Shown: positions 30,842-40,257, counted from the stretch's first letter. The stretch: 64,000 bases of DNA from Curtobacterium pusillum (GCF_007673235.1 NZ_VDZH01000003.1:1-64000); one strand, 5' to 3'. Translations and numbers: made by a program. Notes: a model not told the origin generated them from the sequence alone.

Positions 30842-33800
30842 CGGCGTGCCGGGATCGGCGGGATGCTGATCTCCTGCGTGGCACCGCGGTCGACGCCGAG
30901 CACCGACGCGACCGTGTTCGCGACGCGGTCCGGGTCCGAGAACAGCTGGAACGCGTGCACGCGCACGTAGTGCCAGCCGAGTCGGCGGAGCACCTCGGGG
31001 CGGAGCCGCAGCGATTCACGCAGCGAGCCCTTCACGAGCGAGGCGTCGGTCTCGATCGTCACGCAGACCCCGCCGTGCGCGGCGACCAGGCCGAGCTTCC
31101 CGCGGTGCCCGAGGGCGACCGGGATGCCGCGCATCTCGAGGCGGCGCGCCAGGTCGACGAGCAGCGGGTCGGAGTCGTCCGGCACGTACTCGGCGGTCGT
31201 GCGGGCACGGACCTCGGCGAGGATCTCGGCCAGCGCGACGGTGCCGTGGCCCATCCGCTCGGCCTCGATGTCGGAGGGCTGGAAGCACGTGACGATCACC
31301 ATCGAGCGACGCGCACGCGTCATCGCGACGGCGAGCAGGCGCTCTCCGCCGGGCTTGCCGAGCGGACCGAAGTCACGCAGGACACGACCGTGCGGCGTCC
31401 GGCCGTAGCCGATCGAGAACACGACGCGGTCGCGGCTCTGGGCGACGGACTGCTCGAGCGTCGCGACGATGAACGGTTCGGCCCGGTCGCCGATGACGAA
31501 CTCGGTGAGGTCCTTGTGCCCCTGCGCCGCGGTGAGCACGGCTTGCCCGACCCGGACGGCGTGCTTCGCCGACGCGGTGATGACCATGAGCGACTCGGTC
31601 GGCCGGGTGCGGGCGTGGTCCATGACGAGCCGGACAACGCGGTCCACCTCGGCGTCCACGCTCTCGACGGCACCGGACTCCGGGTCCGGCACGGCCTTGC
31701 CGTCGCTGACGTAGTCGAGCGCGATGGAGCCGTGTCCGAGGAACGACCCGGCCCACGGGAGCGACTCGATCCGGCCGCCGTAGAAGCGACGGTTCACGAG
31801 TTCGGCGAGGTCCTCGCCGCCGGCGCGGTACGAGCGCGTGAGCGAGAGCGTCGGCAGCAGGGTCGACAACTTCGCGAGCGCGGAGTCGGCGTGGAAGGCG
31901 TCGAGCGTCTCCTCGTCGACCTGCAGGGCGCGGTGCGCGGGGTCGACGGCGATCCGGAACGGCGACGGCGTCTGCGTCACCGGATCGCCGAACACGACGG
32001 TCTGGCGGGCACGACGCACGGCACCGACGGTCTCGGCGATCGTCACGGCACCGGCGTCGACGAGGATCACGGTGTCGAACGGCATCGTGTCGGCGATCTG
32101 GGCGACCTCGTACGGGCTTGCCAGCCAGACCGGGGCGATGGATCGCGACAGGTGCGGTGCGGAGTCCTGCAGGAGGCGCGAGGTGATCGCGCCCTCCTTC
32201 AGCTGCGTCTTGAGGGCGGTGGACTCCTCCGGCCAGTCGACGAGACCGACCTTCCAGTTCTCGGCGAGCTGCCACGCGAGACCCTGGGACACGCCGGCCG
32301 CGTGCGCGTCGTCGACGAGGCGGAAGTCGGCCTCGACCCGGTCGAGCATGTCGGTGTTCGCACCGAGCAGGGCCCGGTCGGACTCGAGCATCGTCTCGAG
32401 GGCGGACTGCCACCACGCGAGTTCCAGCTCCGCGGGGACGTGCGTGTCCGGCACGTGCCGGTTCGCCAGGTCGGTGATGAGCGGCTCGAGCTGGAGGTCG
32501 CGCAGCGTCTGCATGAGCTCGGTCCGCTCCTGCAGGTTGTGCAGGACGTCGGACTCCTCGGCCAGGCGCGCGATCGTCGGCACGAGCTCGTCGACCGGGA
32601 CGTTCGCCAGCTGGGTCTCACGGGCGGTGCGGCCCAACGGCTCGTCGAGGCGCGCGAGGTCCTGCACGACGTTCGAGAACAGCACCTGAACGTCCGCGAT
32701 GCCGGTGGGCACCTCGGGGTTCACGCCGGCGGCGACGTAGCGCTGCCACAGGACGCGCTGCTGCTGCACGCGGGTGAGGGCCTCGTGCAGGTCGGACACG
32801 TGCACGCCCGGCCGGACGTACTCCCGCGCCAGCTTCTTGAGGCGGCGTCGGTTGGTGCTCGACATCGGTGCGCCCTCGCCGCGGGGGGCGGTCGCGGCCA
32901 CGAGCTCGGAGACCGAGCGGTCGAAGACGACGGGCAGGAAGCGGTCGAGCGTGTCCCGGATCTCGGTGAGCAGGCGCAGGTAGATGCCGAGCTCGTTGAT
33001 CGTCGTGAACTGCCGCATGTGCGTCGTCGCCACGAGGTCGTGCGCGCGGCGGAGCAGCGTCGGCAGGGCGTCGGCGTCGAGGTCCTTGGCGATCTTGTGG
33101 GCGCGCTGCGCACCGTCGCTCGACGAGAACTTCGCGCCGTACCAGGGCGAGTCGTCCGGGCCGTAGCGGAACTCGCCGAGGTTCGCCGCGCTGACCATCG
33201 TCTCGGCGACGCGGGAGCGCCCCTCGACCATGCTCGTCACGCTCGTCTTCGACAGCCGCGCCGTGGTCGACGGCGGGACCGGCAGCAGGGACAGCCGCGA
33301 GAGCTCGACGAGGCAGTCCAGCACCGAGACGCGGAAGTCCGGGTCGACGCGGCTCAGCGACCCGCGGTAGTCCTTGAGCACCTTGCGGAGCCGGACCAGG
33401 GCGTCGTCGACCTCGCGCAGGTTCGGACGGGAGGCCTTCTCGTTCCGGGCGATCGCGCGGACGACGTCGCGCCGGAGCGTCGACGGGGTCACGGCGACAC
33501 CGGGCAGCTGCACCTCGGCGAACCGGGCGGCGATGCCACGGAGGGTCGCACGGCGCGGGCTCACGACGAGCACGCGCTTGTTCGCGGCGACGAGGCCACC
33601 GAGCGCGTTCACGATCGTCTGCGTGCCGCCCGTTCCCGGGAGGGTCTTCACGACGATCGAGTTGCCGGCCGTGATCTGCGCGATCACGTTCTCCTGCTCG
33701 TCGTCGGCGTCGAGCAGGAGCGTGTCCGTCTCCGGGCTGCGCTCGTCCGACGGGGTCTGCTCGACCGGGTGGTACGACTGCTCGACCTGCCACTTGGCGC

Positions 33801-34662
33801 TCGGGTTCCCGGCGAGGGCGTCCAGCACCGGGTGGGAGAGCTCGTGGGTGTCCTCGACCATGCCGGACGCGACCTCGGCGAAGGTGGACACGACGAGTCG
33901 TGCGTGCACCGAGAAGCCGGGGATGTGCGCGGTCAGGCCGCGGAGCCGGTCGATCACGGGGTTCGGCGTGAACGAGCCGTCCTGCTGCGCCAGGGCGACG
34001 AACGACTGGGCGTCGAGGATGACGCCGAACTGCTCGTGCAGCGCGTCGGCGAGGCCCGGGTTCAGCACGGGTTCGCCGAGCAGGCGGACCTCGAAGTCGC
34101 GGCCGTGGCGACGGATCGCGAGCGGTCGGAGGAGCACCGGGCCGCGGAACTGCTCGTCGCCGTGCTGCCAGTCGGCCATGCCGATGCCGAGCTTCACGGC
34201 GTCGATGCCGCGCACCGTGGCGAGCTCGGTGCCCTTCGCCTCGACGTGTCCGGCGGCGATCCGGGCGGCGCGGAGCGCCACCTCGTCGCGGATCAGGCTC
34301 GACAGGAGCGTCGTCTTGCCGGTGATGAACTGGGCCAGGCCGCCCGGGTGCGTCGTCGAGAGTTCGATGCGCGCGCGCGGGTGGTCGGCGAAGTGGGTGA
34401 GCGGACTCGTCCCGCCGACACCGGTCAGCTGCTTGCGCCAGACGTCCCAGACCGGTTCCGCGGCGTTGCCGGCCTGGAGGCGCGGATCACCCAGGCTGAT
34501 CGCCTGCGGACTCGTGAGCTGCAGCTCCGGACGCAGGGTGCGGTCGGGTTCGTCCGTCACCACGGCCTCTTCCTGCTGCCCCCGCTGCTCCTGCTCCCCC
34601 TGCTGGTCCTGCTGTCCGTCTGCGGGCGCGTCGGCGCCCTCGACGGGGACGTCGTCGTTCAC
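30838..34662 (-). CDS. DUF4011 / SF1 helicase-like / Vsr-type nuclease fusion
   Basis: Protein of about 1274 aa. Domain order: acidic Gln-rich N-terminus (1-40); DUF4011 (about 60-225, with GPVLLRPLAIRRHG and GEPVLNPGLADALHEQFGV); SF1 helicase-like core (about 300-1130); C-terminal MTES_1575-type Vsr-like domain (about 1165-1265, LRRLGWHYVRVHAF). The ATPase motifs are altered: LPGTGGTQT (341-349) has Gly346 where Walker A needs Lys, and motif II is VDAGAV (Asp869, no Glu). Motif VI VAMTRAR is kept. In the nuclease part IETD (Glu1204, Asp1206) remains, but KLGLV stands where family members usually have an Asp. GTG 34662 is chosen for GGTGAGGA upstream; GTG 34683 and 34710 are alternatives. DUF4011-helicase-Vsr proteins are known in phage defence. 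Confidence 0.8.
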   Translation of the reverse strand: MNDDVPVEGADAPADGQQDQQGEQEQRGQQEEAVVTDEPDRTLRPELQLTSPQAISLGDPRLQAGNAAEPVWDVWRKQLTGVGGTSPLTHFADHPRARIELSTTHPGGLAQFITGKTTLLSSLIRDEVALRAARIAAGHVEAKGTELATVRGIDAVKLGIGMADWQHGDEQFRGPVLLRPLAIRRHGRDFEVRLLGEPVLNPGLADALHEQFGVILDAQSFVALAQQDGSFTPNPVIDRLRGLTAHIPGFSVHARLVVSTFAEVASGMVEDTHELSHPVLDALAGNPSAKWQVEQSYHPVEQTPSDERSPETDTLLLDADDEQENVIAQITAGNSIVVKTLPGTGGTQTIVNALGGLVAANKRVLVVSPRRATLRGIAARFAEVQLPGVAVTPSTLRRDVVRAIARNEKASRPNLREVDDALVRLRKVLKDYRGSLSRVDPDFRVSVLDCLVELSRLSLLPVPPSTTARLSKTSVTSMVEGRSRVAETMVSAANLGEFRYGPDDSPWYGAKFSSSDGAQRAHKIAKDLDADALPTLLRRAHDLVATTHMRQFTTINELGIYLRLLTEIRDTLDRFLPVVFDRSVSELVAATAPRGEGAPMSSTNRRRLKKLAREYVRPGVHVSDLHEALTRVQQQRVLWQRYVAAGVNPEVPTGIADVQVLFSNVVQDLARLDEPLGRTARETQLANVPVDELVPTIARLAEESDVLHNLQERTELMQTLRDLQLEPLITDLANRHVPDTHVPAELELAWWQSALETMLESDRALLGANTDMLDRVEADFRLVDDAHAAGVSQGLAWQLAENWKVGLVDWPEESTALKTQLKEGAITSRLLQDSAPHLSRSIAPVWLASPYEVAQIADTMPFDTVILVDAGAVTIAETVGAVRRARQTVVFGDPVTQTPSPFRIAVDPAHRALQVDEETLDAFHADSALAKLSTLLPTLSLTRSYRAGGEDLAELVNRRFYGGRIESLPWAGSFLGHGSIALDYVSDGKAVPDPESGAVESVDAEVDRVVRLVMDHARTRPTESLMVITASAKHAVRVGQAVLTAAQGHKDLTEFVIGDRAEPFIVATLEQSVAQSRDRVVFSIGYGRTPHGRVLRDFGPLGKPGGERLLAVAMTRARRSMVIVTCFQPSDIEAERMGHGTVALAEILAEVRARTTAEYVPDDSDPLLVDLARRLEMRGIPVALGHRGKLGLVAAHGGVCVTIETDASLVKGSLRESLRLRPEVLRRLGWHYVRVHAFQLFSDPDRVANTVASVLGVDRGATQEISIPPIPARR

Positions 34663-34813
34663 GTCGTCCTCACCGTCGGTCACCCTGTCCGCTCGCCACA
34701 CATCCGACACTGTAGGCGGAAGCGGGCTGGCACTCTGGCAATGAACCGAGGTTTCGGGGTTTCCGGGCACCGACGATGCGATCCCCGCGGACCCGATGTG
34801 GTACCAACGGGGC

Positions 34814-35704
34814 ATGGCCATCGACGACCGCACTGCTCCGTCCACCCCCGCGCCGGAGTCCACCTCCGTGCCGAACCGGCGCCGATCGGTCCCGGCGGAG
34901 ATCTCGCGCTCGTGGCTCCTCGTCGCCGGGACGGCCGCCGATCGCTTCGAGAAGGCCCAGCGCTCCCGGGCCGACCAGATCATCCTCGACATCGAGGACG
35001 CTGTTGACCCGGCCGCGAAGCCCGGCGCGCGGAACACCGTGGCGTCCTGGTTGGCCGGCGGCGGCGAGGCCTGGGTGCGGATCAACGACGTCACGACCGA
35101 CTTCTGGGCGGACGACGTCGAGGAGCTCCGTGGCCTGCCCGGGCTGCAGGGCGTGATGCTCGCGAAGACCGAGTCGCCCGCGCAGGTCACCGACACCTGG
35201 CACCGCCTCGGCGGACAGACCCCCGTGATCGCCCTCGTCGAGTCGGCGGTCGGCATCGAGGAGTCGGTGTCGATCGCGAAGGCCCAGGGCGCGTTCCGGC
35301 TGGCCTTCGGTTCCGGCGACTACCGCCGAGACACCGGCACGAGCGCGGACACGCTCGCGATGGCGTACCCGCGGTCCAAGCTCGTCGTCGCGTCCCGCGT
35401 GGGCGACCTGCCCGGCCCGATCGACGGCCCGACGGTCGGTTCGTCGCACCCGATCCTCCGCGAGCAGTCGCAGGTCGCGGTGTCGCTCGGCCTCACCGGC
35501 AAGTTGTGCCTCGACACCGAGCAGCTGCCGGTCATCAACGAGGTGATCTCCCCCACGCCGACCGACGTCGCCTGGGCACAGGACTTCCTCGACGACTTCG
35601 AGGCCCGCGGGAAGGTCATCCGCGACGGTTCCGACCTGCCGCGACTCGGTCGCGCGCAGAAGATCCAGCGCCTCGCACAGGCGTTCGGCGTCGAGGCACG
35701 GTAG
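34814..35704 (+). CDS. HpcH/HpaI aldolase / CitE-like CoA-ester lyase
   Basis: The 296-aa TIM-barrel protein has the CitE-family ILDIEDAVDPAAKPGARNTV (metal Glu/Asp), VMLAKTES, IALVESAVGIEES and GSGDYRRDTG. Relatives cleave or hydrolyse citramalyl-, malyl- or citryl-CoA. There are no citrate-lyase partner genes nearby, so it is not a classical citrate lyase subunit. The ATG at 34814 gives MAIDDRTAP. Divergent from the DUF4011 gene; the short membrane-protein gene follows after 10 bp. Confidence 0.85.
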   Translation: MAIDDRTAPSTPAPESTSVPNRRRSVPAEISRSWLLVAGTAADRFEKAQRSRADQIILDIEDAVDPAAKPGARNTVASWLAGGGEAWVRINDVTTDFWADDVEELRGLPGLQGVMLAKTESPAQVTDTWHRLGGQTPVIALVESAVGIEESVSIAKAQGAFRLAFGSGDYRRDTGTSADTLAMAYPRSKLVVASRVGDLPGPIDGPTVGSSHPILREQSQVAVSLGLTGKLCLDTEQLPVINEVISPTPTDVAWAQDFLDDFEARGKVIRDGSDLPRLGRAQKIQRLAQAFGVEAR

Positions 35705-35714
35705 GACTGCACCC

Positions 35715-36185
35715 ATGACCTGGTCGAACGTCCCCGGCGGTCCGCCGCAGTCCACTCCCCCCGGTTCCGGCGACCCGCAGCGCGCGGCGTGGGAGCGCGG
35801 TGGCACGACGCTGTTCCCGCCTGCCAAGCTCGCCGACCGGATCTCGACCGTGCTGCTGCTGGCGTTCGGTGCCGTGATGACGATCGTCACCGCGGTCGTC
35901 GGCATCATCGCGGTGATCTCGGCGACGGCGACGTGCGATGCCTCGGCGGGGTGCTCACCGGGGTCGTACATCGGCGGCACGGCGATCGCGGTCGGCGGCG
36001 CGTTCGTGATCGGGGTCGCCACGGTGGTCCTCGCGATCGGTGCCTGGATCCGTCGGCGGTCGTCGTGGTGGATCGCCGCGGTGGGCTTCGTGCTCGCGAT
36101 TGCGGTCATCACGTGGGGCGGCGTCGTCTTCGCGGGGGCGGCCGACTCCGGCACGGCCTCGAGCTCGGTCGGCACCACCGCCTGA
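35715..36185 (+). CDS. hypothetical integral membrane protein
   Basis: The 156-aa protein has a Pro/Gly-rich cytoplasmic N-terminus and about three membrane helices (VLLLAFGAVMTIVTAVVGIIAVI, AIAVGGAFVIGVATVVLAIGAWI, WIAAVGFVLAIAVITWGGVVF). Two Cys (CDASAGC) sit in the first external loop. No known family recognised. Ten bases after the CitE-like gene, so probably co-transcribed. Confidence 0.7.
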   Translation: MTWSNVPGGPPQSTPPGSGDPQRAAWERGGTTLFPPAKLADRISTVLLLAFGAVMTIVTAVVGIIAVISATATCDASAGCSPGSYIGGTAIAVGGAFVIGVATVVLAIGAWIRRRSSWWIAAVGFVLAIAVITWGGVVFAGAADSGTASSSVGTTA

Positions 36186-36210
36186 CGCGCGGGTTCGGCG
36201 TGGGGCGCGC

Positions 36211-36329
36211 CGACTCCGAACGACATCTCCGACGTCGTACGACATCGGAGTCGTCGCTGGCCCGCGTCCGCAACAGTTGCGCGCGCGGCGGGACGACATC
36301 GTGGTCGTCGTGCGACATCGACGTTGTCG
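36211..36329. repeat. hairpin and 37-bp imperfect direct repeats
   Basis: The spacer holds two imperfect 37-bp direct repeats (36220-36256 and 36293-36329, both beginning ACGACATC and centred on CGTCGT-CGACATC). The first contains a near-perfect 24-base palindrome (36227-36250) and an alternative longer hairpin (36211-36219 with 36245-36253). Between the repeats is CCGCAACAGTTGCGCG, a small hairpin. Possible terminator or regulatory site. Confidence 0.55.
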
Positions 36330-36422
36330 CATCGCGGCGGTGGACGCGACCGCACGGCGGACGGAAGGCGCGGGGCGGGCCCGCACCGTGCCTCCCGTCC
36401 GCACCGGGGTAGCGTCCAAGGC

Positions 36423-37670
36423 ATGGTGACGGTCTCGCGCACGACGGTCGCGGTGGTCGGTGGCGGCCCCGCCGGGGTCGTCCTCGGCCTGCTGCTGGCC
36501 CGGGCGGGCATCGCCGTACGGGTCGTCGAGAAGCACGACGACTTCAACCGGGACTTCCGCGGGGACACGGTGCACGCCTCGACCATCCGGCTGCTCGACG
36601 AACTCGGGCTCGGGGATCGGTTCGCCGCCCTGCCGCAGTCACGGCTGGACGACTTCTCGCTGCCGATGCCGGACGGCTCCCGGCTGCTGCTCGGCGACTT
36701 CTCGCGCCTGCGGCCGCCGTACGACCACGTCGCGATGGTGCCCCAGTGGGACCTGCTCGACCTGCTCGTCACCGCCGCCCGGCAGGAACCCTCGTTCGAC
36801 ATCTCGATGGGCCTCGCGGCGACCGGGACCATCGTGGAGAACGGCGTCGTCACCGGTGTCCACCTCCGCCCGTACCGCGGGGACGGCGAAACCGAGGAAC
36901 TCCGCGCAGACGTCGTCATCGCCTGCGACGGCCGCGACTCCGTGCTGCGCACCGCGGCGGGACTGCGCCCCCGATCGTTCCCGGTGCCGTTCGACACGTG
37001 GTGGTTCCGGCTCCCCCGCGAGCCCGGCGACGCCACGACCGCGCTCGTCCCGGCGTTCTCCGGCACCGACGTCCTGCTGAGCTTCCCGCGACCGGACTAC
37101 CACCAGGTCGCGTACTTCGCGCCGAAGGGTTCCGACGCCGCGCTCCGAGCCGAGGGGCTCGGGGCCTTCCGCGCGCGGGTCGCCCGACTCCGACCGGACT
37201 TCGCGGGCCGCGTGGACACGATCGCGTCGATGGACGACGTGCACGTGCTCGACGTCCGGATGGACCGGCTGCCCCGGTGGTGGCGTTCGGGACTGCTCTG
37301 CATCGGGGACGCTGCGCACGCGATGTCCCCGGCCGGCGGGGTCGGCATCAACCTCGCGGTGCAGGACGCCGTCGCGACCGCCTCCGTGCTCGCTCCGGCG
37401 CTGCAGCGAGGGCTGCGCGGGGCGGCGCTCGACCGCACCCTCGCACGGGTGCAGCGCCGTCGGACGCCGCCCGCCGTGGCGATCCAGACCGCGCAGGCGG
37501 TGCTGCACCGGGTGGTGTTCGAGCGGGCGTTCGCGGGCGGGCTGCAGTCGGGTCCGCCGAAGCTGCCCGTCCTGCTCGCGCGGTGGGTGCCCCCGGTGCG
37601 CGGGCTCTACGCCCGCGGCATCGCGTTCGGCCCGCTGCCGGAGCACGCCCCCGCCTGGGCGCGGCGCTGA
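36423..37670 (+). CDS. FAD-dependent monooxygenase (PHBH/UbiH type)
   Basis: The 415-aa flavoprotein has the ADP-binding GGGPAGVVLGLLLARAG at the N-terminus, the DG motif VVIACDGRDSVLR and the FAD-ribityl GDAAHAMSPAGGVGINLAVQDA. It would use NAD(P)H and O2 to hydroxylate an aromatic or related substrate. The ATG at 36423 lies seven bases after TAGCGT, suggesting leaderless transcription. Monocistronic; substrate unknown. Confidence 0.88.
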   Translation: MVTVSRTTVAVVGGGPAGVVLGLLLARAGIAVRVVEKHDDFNRDFRGDTVHASTIRLLDELGLGDRFAALPQSRLDDFSLPMPDGSRLLLGDFSRLRPPYDHVAMVPQWDLLDLLVTAARQEPSFDISMGLAATGTIVENGVVTGVHLRPYRGDGETEELRADVVIACDGRDSVLRTAAGLRPRSFPVPFDTWWFRLPREPGDATTALVPAFSGTDVLLSFPRPDYHQVAYFAPKGSDAALRAEGLGAFRARVARLRPDFAGRVDTIASMDDVHVLDVRMDRLPRWWRSGLLCIGDAAHAMSPAGGVGINLAVQDAVATASVLAPALQRGLRGAALDRTLARVQRRRTPPAVAIQTAQAVLHRVVFERAFAGGLQSGPPKLPVLLARWVPPVRGLYARGIAFGPLPEHAPAWARR

Positions 37671-37738
37671 CGACGGCGCTGCGCCTGGACCGTGCTGACC
37701 CTGGACGGGCAAGGGCGGTCCCGGCGCATGCTGGGGAC

Positions 37739-38617
37739 ATGAAGCAACGAGTCATCGGAGACGTGTCGGTCAGTGCCATCGGACTGGGCGGCATGCCCAT
37801 GTCCATCGAGGGACGACCGGACGAGCGGCAGGCGATCGCCACGATCCACGCCGCACTCGAGGCCGGCGTCACGCTCATCGACACCGCCGACGCGTACCAC
37901 CTGGCCGCCCACGACGAAGTGGGACACAACGAAGAGCTCATCGCACGGGCCGTCCGGGAGTTCCACGGTCCCGCCGACGACGTCCTCATCGCGACGAAGG
38001 GCGGACACCTCCGTCCCGAAGCGGGTGCGTGGGCGCAGAACGGGCACCCTGACTACCTGAAGCAGGCGGCGAAGGCCTCCGCGAAGCGCCTCGGCGTCGA
38101 GACGATCGGCCTGTACCAGTTCCACCGCCCGGACCCCGCCGTGCCGTACGCCGATTCCGTCGGGGCCCTCGCGGACCTGCTCGACGAGGGCGTCATCCGG
38201 ATGGCGGGCATCTCGAACGCCGACCCCGACCAGATCCGCACGGCGAACGAGGTCCTCGACGGCCGTCTGGCCTCGGTGCAGAACCAGTTCTCGCCGAAGT
38301 TCCGCTCGAGTGAGCCCGAACTGACGCTCTGCGACGAGCTCGGCATCGCGTTCCTGCCGTGGAGTCCCCTCGGCGGCATCGCGAACGCCGCGGAACTCGG
38401 TACCGCCTACGAGGACTTCGCGTACATCGCGCGGGACCGCGGGGTCACCCCGCAGGTGATCGCGTTGGCGTGGGAGCTGCAGAAGAGCGACGTCGTCGTC
38501 CCGATCCCGGGCGCATCGCGCCCCCAGTCGATCCTCGACTCCATGACGGCCGCGACCGTGAAGCTGCGTCCGGAGGACGTCGCCCGACTGGACGCGTCCC
38601 AGCCGGCGGCCGCGTAG
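37739..38617 (+). CDS. aldo/keto reductase
   Basis: The 292-aa NADPH-dependent reductase has the barrel start VSAIGLGGMPMSIEGRP, catalytic Asp in LIDTADAYHL (Tyr next to it), Lys in IATKGG, His in YQFHRPD and the C-terminal IPGASRPQSI cofactor loop. Substrate unknown. Independent of the neighbouring monooxygenase; a strong terminator follows. Confidence 0.88.
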   Translation: MKQRVIGDVSVSAIGLGGMPMSIEGRPDERQAIATIHAALEAGVTLIDTADAYHLAAHDEVGHNEELIARAVREFHGPADDVLIATKGGHLRPEAGAWAQNGHPDYLKQAAKASAKRLGVETIGLYQFHRPDPAVPYADSVGALADLLDEGVIRMAGISNADPDQIRTANEVLDGRLASVQNQFSPKFRSSEPELTLCDELGIAFLPWSPLGGIANAAELGTAYEDFAYIARDRGVTPQVIALAWELQKSDVVVPIPGASRPQSILDSMTAATVKLRPEDVARLDASQPAAA

Positions 38618-38621
38618 ACGA

Positions 38622-38674
38622 CGCACCCCGCGCCTCCGGGTCGGCTGAGCCGTCCGCCGGAGGCGCGGGGTGCG
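38622..38674. terminator. 18-bp-stem terminator between convergent genes
   Basis: Arms 38622-38639 and 38657-38674 (CGCACCCCGCGCCTCCGG and complement) match over 18 bp, with an inner GGCT/GCCG helix. It lies between the convergent aldo/keto reductase and lipoprotein genes. Confidence 0.85.
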
Positions 38675-38692
38675 TTCGTCGGTCGGTCCGCG

Positions 38693-39145
38693 TCAGGAGG
38701 TGCAGACCTTCTGGAAGTCGTTGCCGGCTTCCTGGACTTTCGTGGTCGTGTCGGTGAACTTCGAGATGTCGGCCGACTGCGGGTCCTTCGCGATCGCCTC
38801 GATCTGCGTGAGCATGTCGGCGTAGGCCGTGTGGAACGCCTCGGCCTTGGGCTTCACGGTCGGGTTCGTGACGGCGTCGACGCCGTCGGAGAGCGAGGCG
38901 TCGAACTCCTTGAGCTTGGCGACCGCGGCCTGTGGGTCGGACTGGAGCTTCGCGACCTCGGACTGCAGCCCCTCGGCGGCGGACTTGACCTTCGACTCGA
39001 AGGCCTTGCACGCGGCGGACTGGGACTGGGTCGTGTCCTCCTTCGCGGCGGTGGTGGCACCGGAGCCGGAACCGCCGGTGGAGCAGCCGGCCAGGAGTGC
39101 GACGGCGACGACGGCCGTGGCGAGCGAGACGAGCTTCTTCGTCAT
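38693..39145 (-). CDS. small secreted lipoprotein
   Basis: The 150-aa protein has a Sec signal (MTKKLVSLATAVVAVALL) and lipobox LLAGC, then a Gly/Ser linker and an all-helical mature domain with two Cys (AACKAFESK and FQKVCTS) that may pair. No family is recognised. The ATG at 39145 puts the signal peptide correctly. Expressed alone. Confidence 0.8.
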   Translation of the reverse strand: MTKKLVSLATAVVAVALLAGCSTGGSGSGATTAAKEDTTQSQSAACKAFESKVKSAAEGLQSEVAKLQSDPQAAVAKLKEFDASLSDGVDAVTNPTVKPKAEAFHTAYADMLTQIEAIAKDPQSADISKFTDTTTKVQEAGNDFQKVCTS

Positions 39146-39291
39146 GGTGATGGGTCCCCCCGGGTCTGACCGTGCCCCTCGGTCAGGGCACGGATCCGCA
39201 TCGAGAGTACATGGGGAACGCACAGGTCCGGCAGCCCGATCGTCGGACCGACACAGCCGTCCGGACGGTCCGGCAGCGTAGCGTCCAGGGC

Positions 39292-40257
39292 ATGCGTGCC
39301 ATCCTCCCGGTCAACGGTTCCCTCGACGTCACCGACCTCCCCGACCCGGTACCGGCCGCCGGCGAGGTCCTCATCGAGGTCGCTGCCGCGGGGGTGAACA
39401 ACGCGGACCTCCAGCAGGTCGCCGGCAACTACCCGCCGCCGCCGGGGGCCTCGGAGGTCCTCGGGCTCGAGGTCTCCGGCACGGTCCGCGCGCTCGGCGA
39501 CGGCGTCGAGGGCTTCGCGGTCGGTGACCGGGTCTGCGCCCTGCTGTCGGGCGGCGGCTACGCCTCGCTCGTCGTCGCACCAGCCACGCAGGTGCTACCG
39601 GTGCCGGACGGCGTCGACTTGGTCGAGGCGGCGGGGCTCCCCGAGGCCGCGTGCACGGTGTACTCGAACGTCGGCATGCTCGCCGGACTGCGACCGGGGC
39701 AGACCCTCCTGGTGCACGGCGGGACCGGCGGGATGGGGTCGCACGCCGTGCTGTGGGCGAAGGCGCTCGGCGCGACGGTCATCGCGACGTCGGGCGGCGA
39801 GCGGAAGGTCCGTGCGTCCGAGGAGCTCGGCGCCGACCTCGTGATCGACCACCGGTCCGAGGACTTCGTCGCACGGACGCTCGAGTTCACCGACGGCCGC
39901 GGGGTCGACGTGGTGCTCGACGTCGTCGGCCCGGAGTACCTCGGCCGGAACCTCGAGGTCCTGGCGACGAACGGGCACATCGCCGTGATCGCCTCGGGCA
40001 GCGGACGCACGGGCGAGCTCGACTTCGGCGCGATGATGCGGAAACGGGCGACGATCAGCGCCACCACGCTGCGCGCACGGCCGCGCGACGAGAAGGCCAC
40101 GATCGTCGAGGCGGTCCGCTACAACGTCTGGCCGTTCGTCGCGGACGGTCGGGTGCGCCCGGTGGTCGACGCGGTCCTGCCGCTCACCGAGGCTGCCGAG
40201 GCGCACCGCCGGGTCCGGGACGGCGAGGTGATCGGGAAGGTGCTGCTGACGCCCTAG
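39292..40257 (+). CDS. quinone-oxidoreductase-like NADPH dehydrogenase (MDR family)
   Basis: The 321-aa medium-chain reductase has VAAAGVNNADLQQVAGNYPPPPGASEVLGLEVSG, the NADPH-binding VHGGTGGMGSHAVLWAKALGA and ADLVIDHR. It lacks the zinc ligands of alcohol dehydrogenases, so quinone or enone reduction is likely. TAGCGT ends seven bases before the ATG at 39292. Its TAG stop overlaps the TAG of the convergent TetR gene within one CTAG. Confidence 0.88.
   Translation: MRAILPVNGSLDVTDLPDPVPAAGEVLIEVAAAGVNNADLQQVAGNYPPPPGASEVLGLEVSGTVRALGDGVEGFAVGDRVCALLSGGGYASLVVAPATQVLPVPDGVDLVEAAGLPEAACTVYSNVGMLAGLRPGQTLLVHGGTGGMGSHAVLWAKALGATVIATSGGERKVRASEELGADLVIDHRSEDFVARTLEFTDGRGVDVVLDVVGPEYLGRNLEVLATNGHIAVIASGSGRTGELDFGAMMRKRATISATTLRARPRDEKATIVEAVRYNVWPFVADGRVRPVVDAVLPLTEAAEAHRRVRDGEVIGKVLLTP

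Noticed and set aside
30826-35007. 1393-codon plus-strand open frame opposite the DUF4011 gene
   Set aside because: Antisense shadow of a long high-GC gene: low-complexity Arg/Gly/Val/His-rich protein, no domain, while the minus strand has DUF4011, helicase and nuclease motifs.
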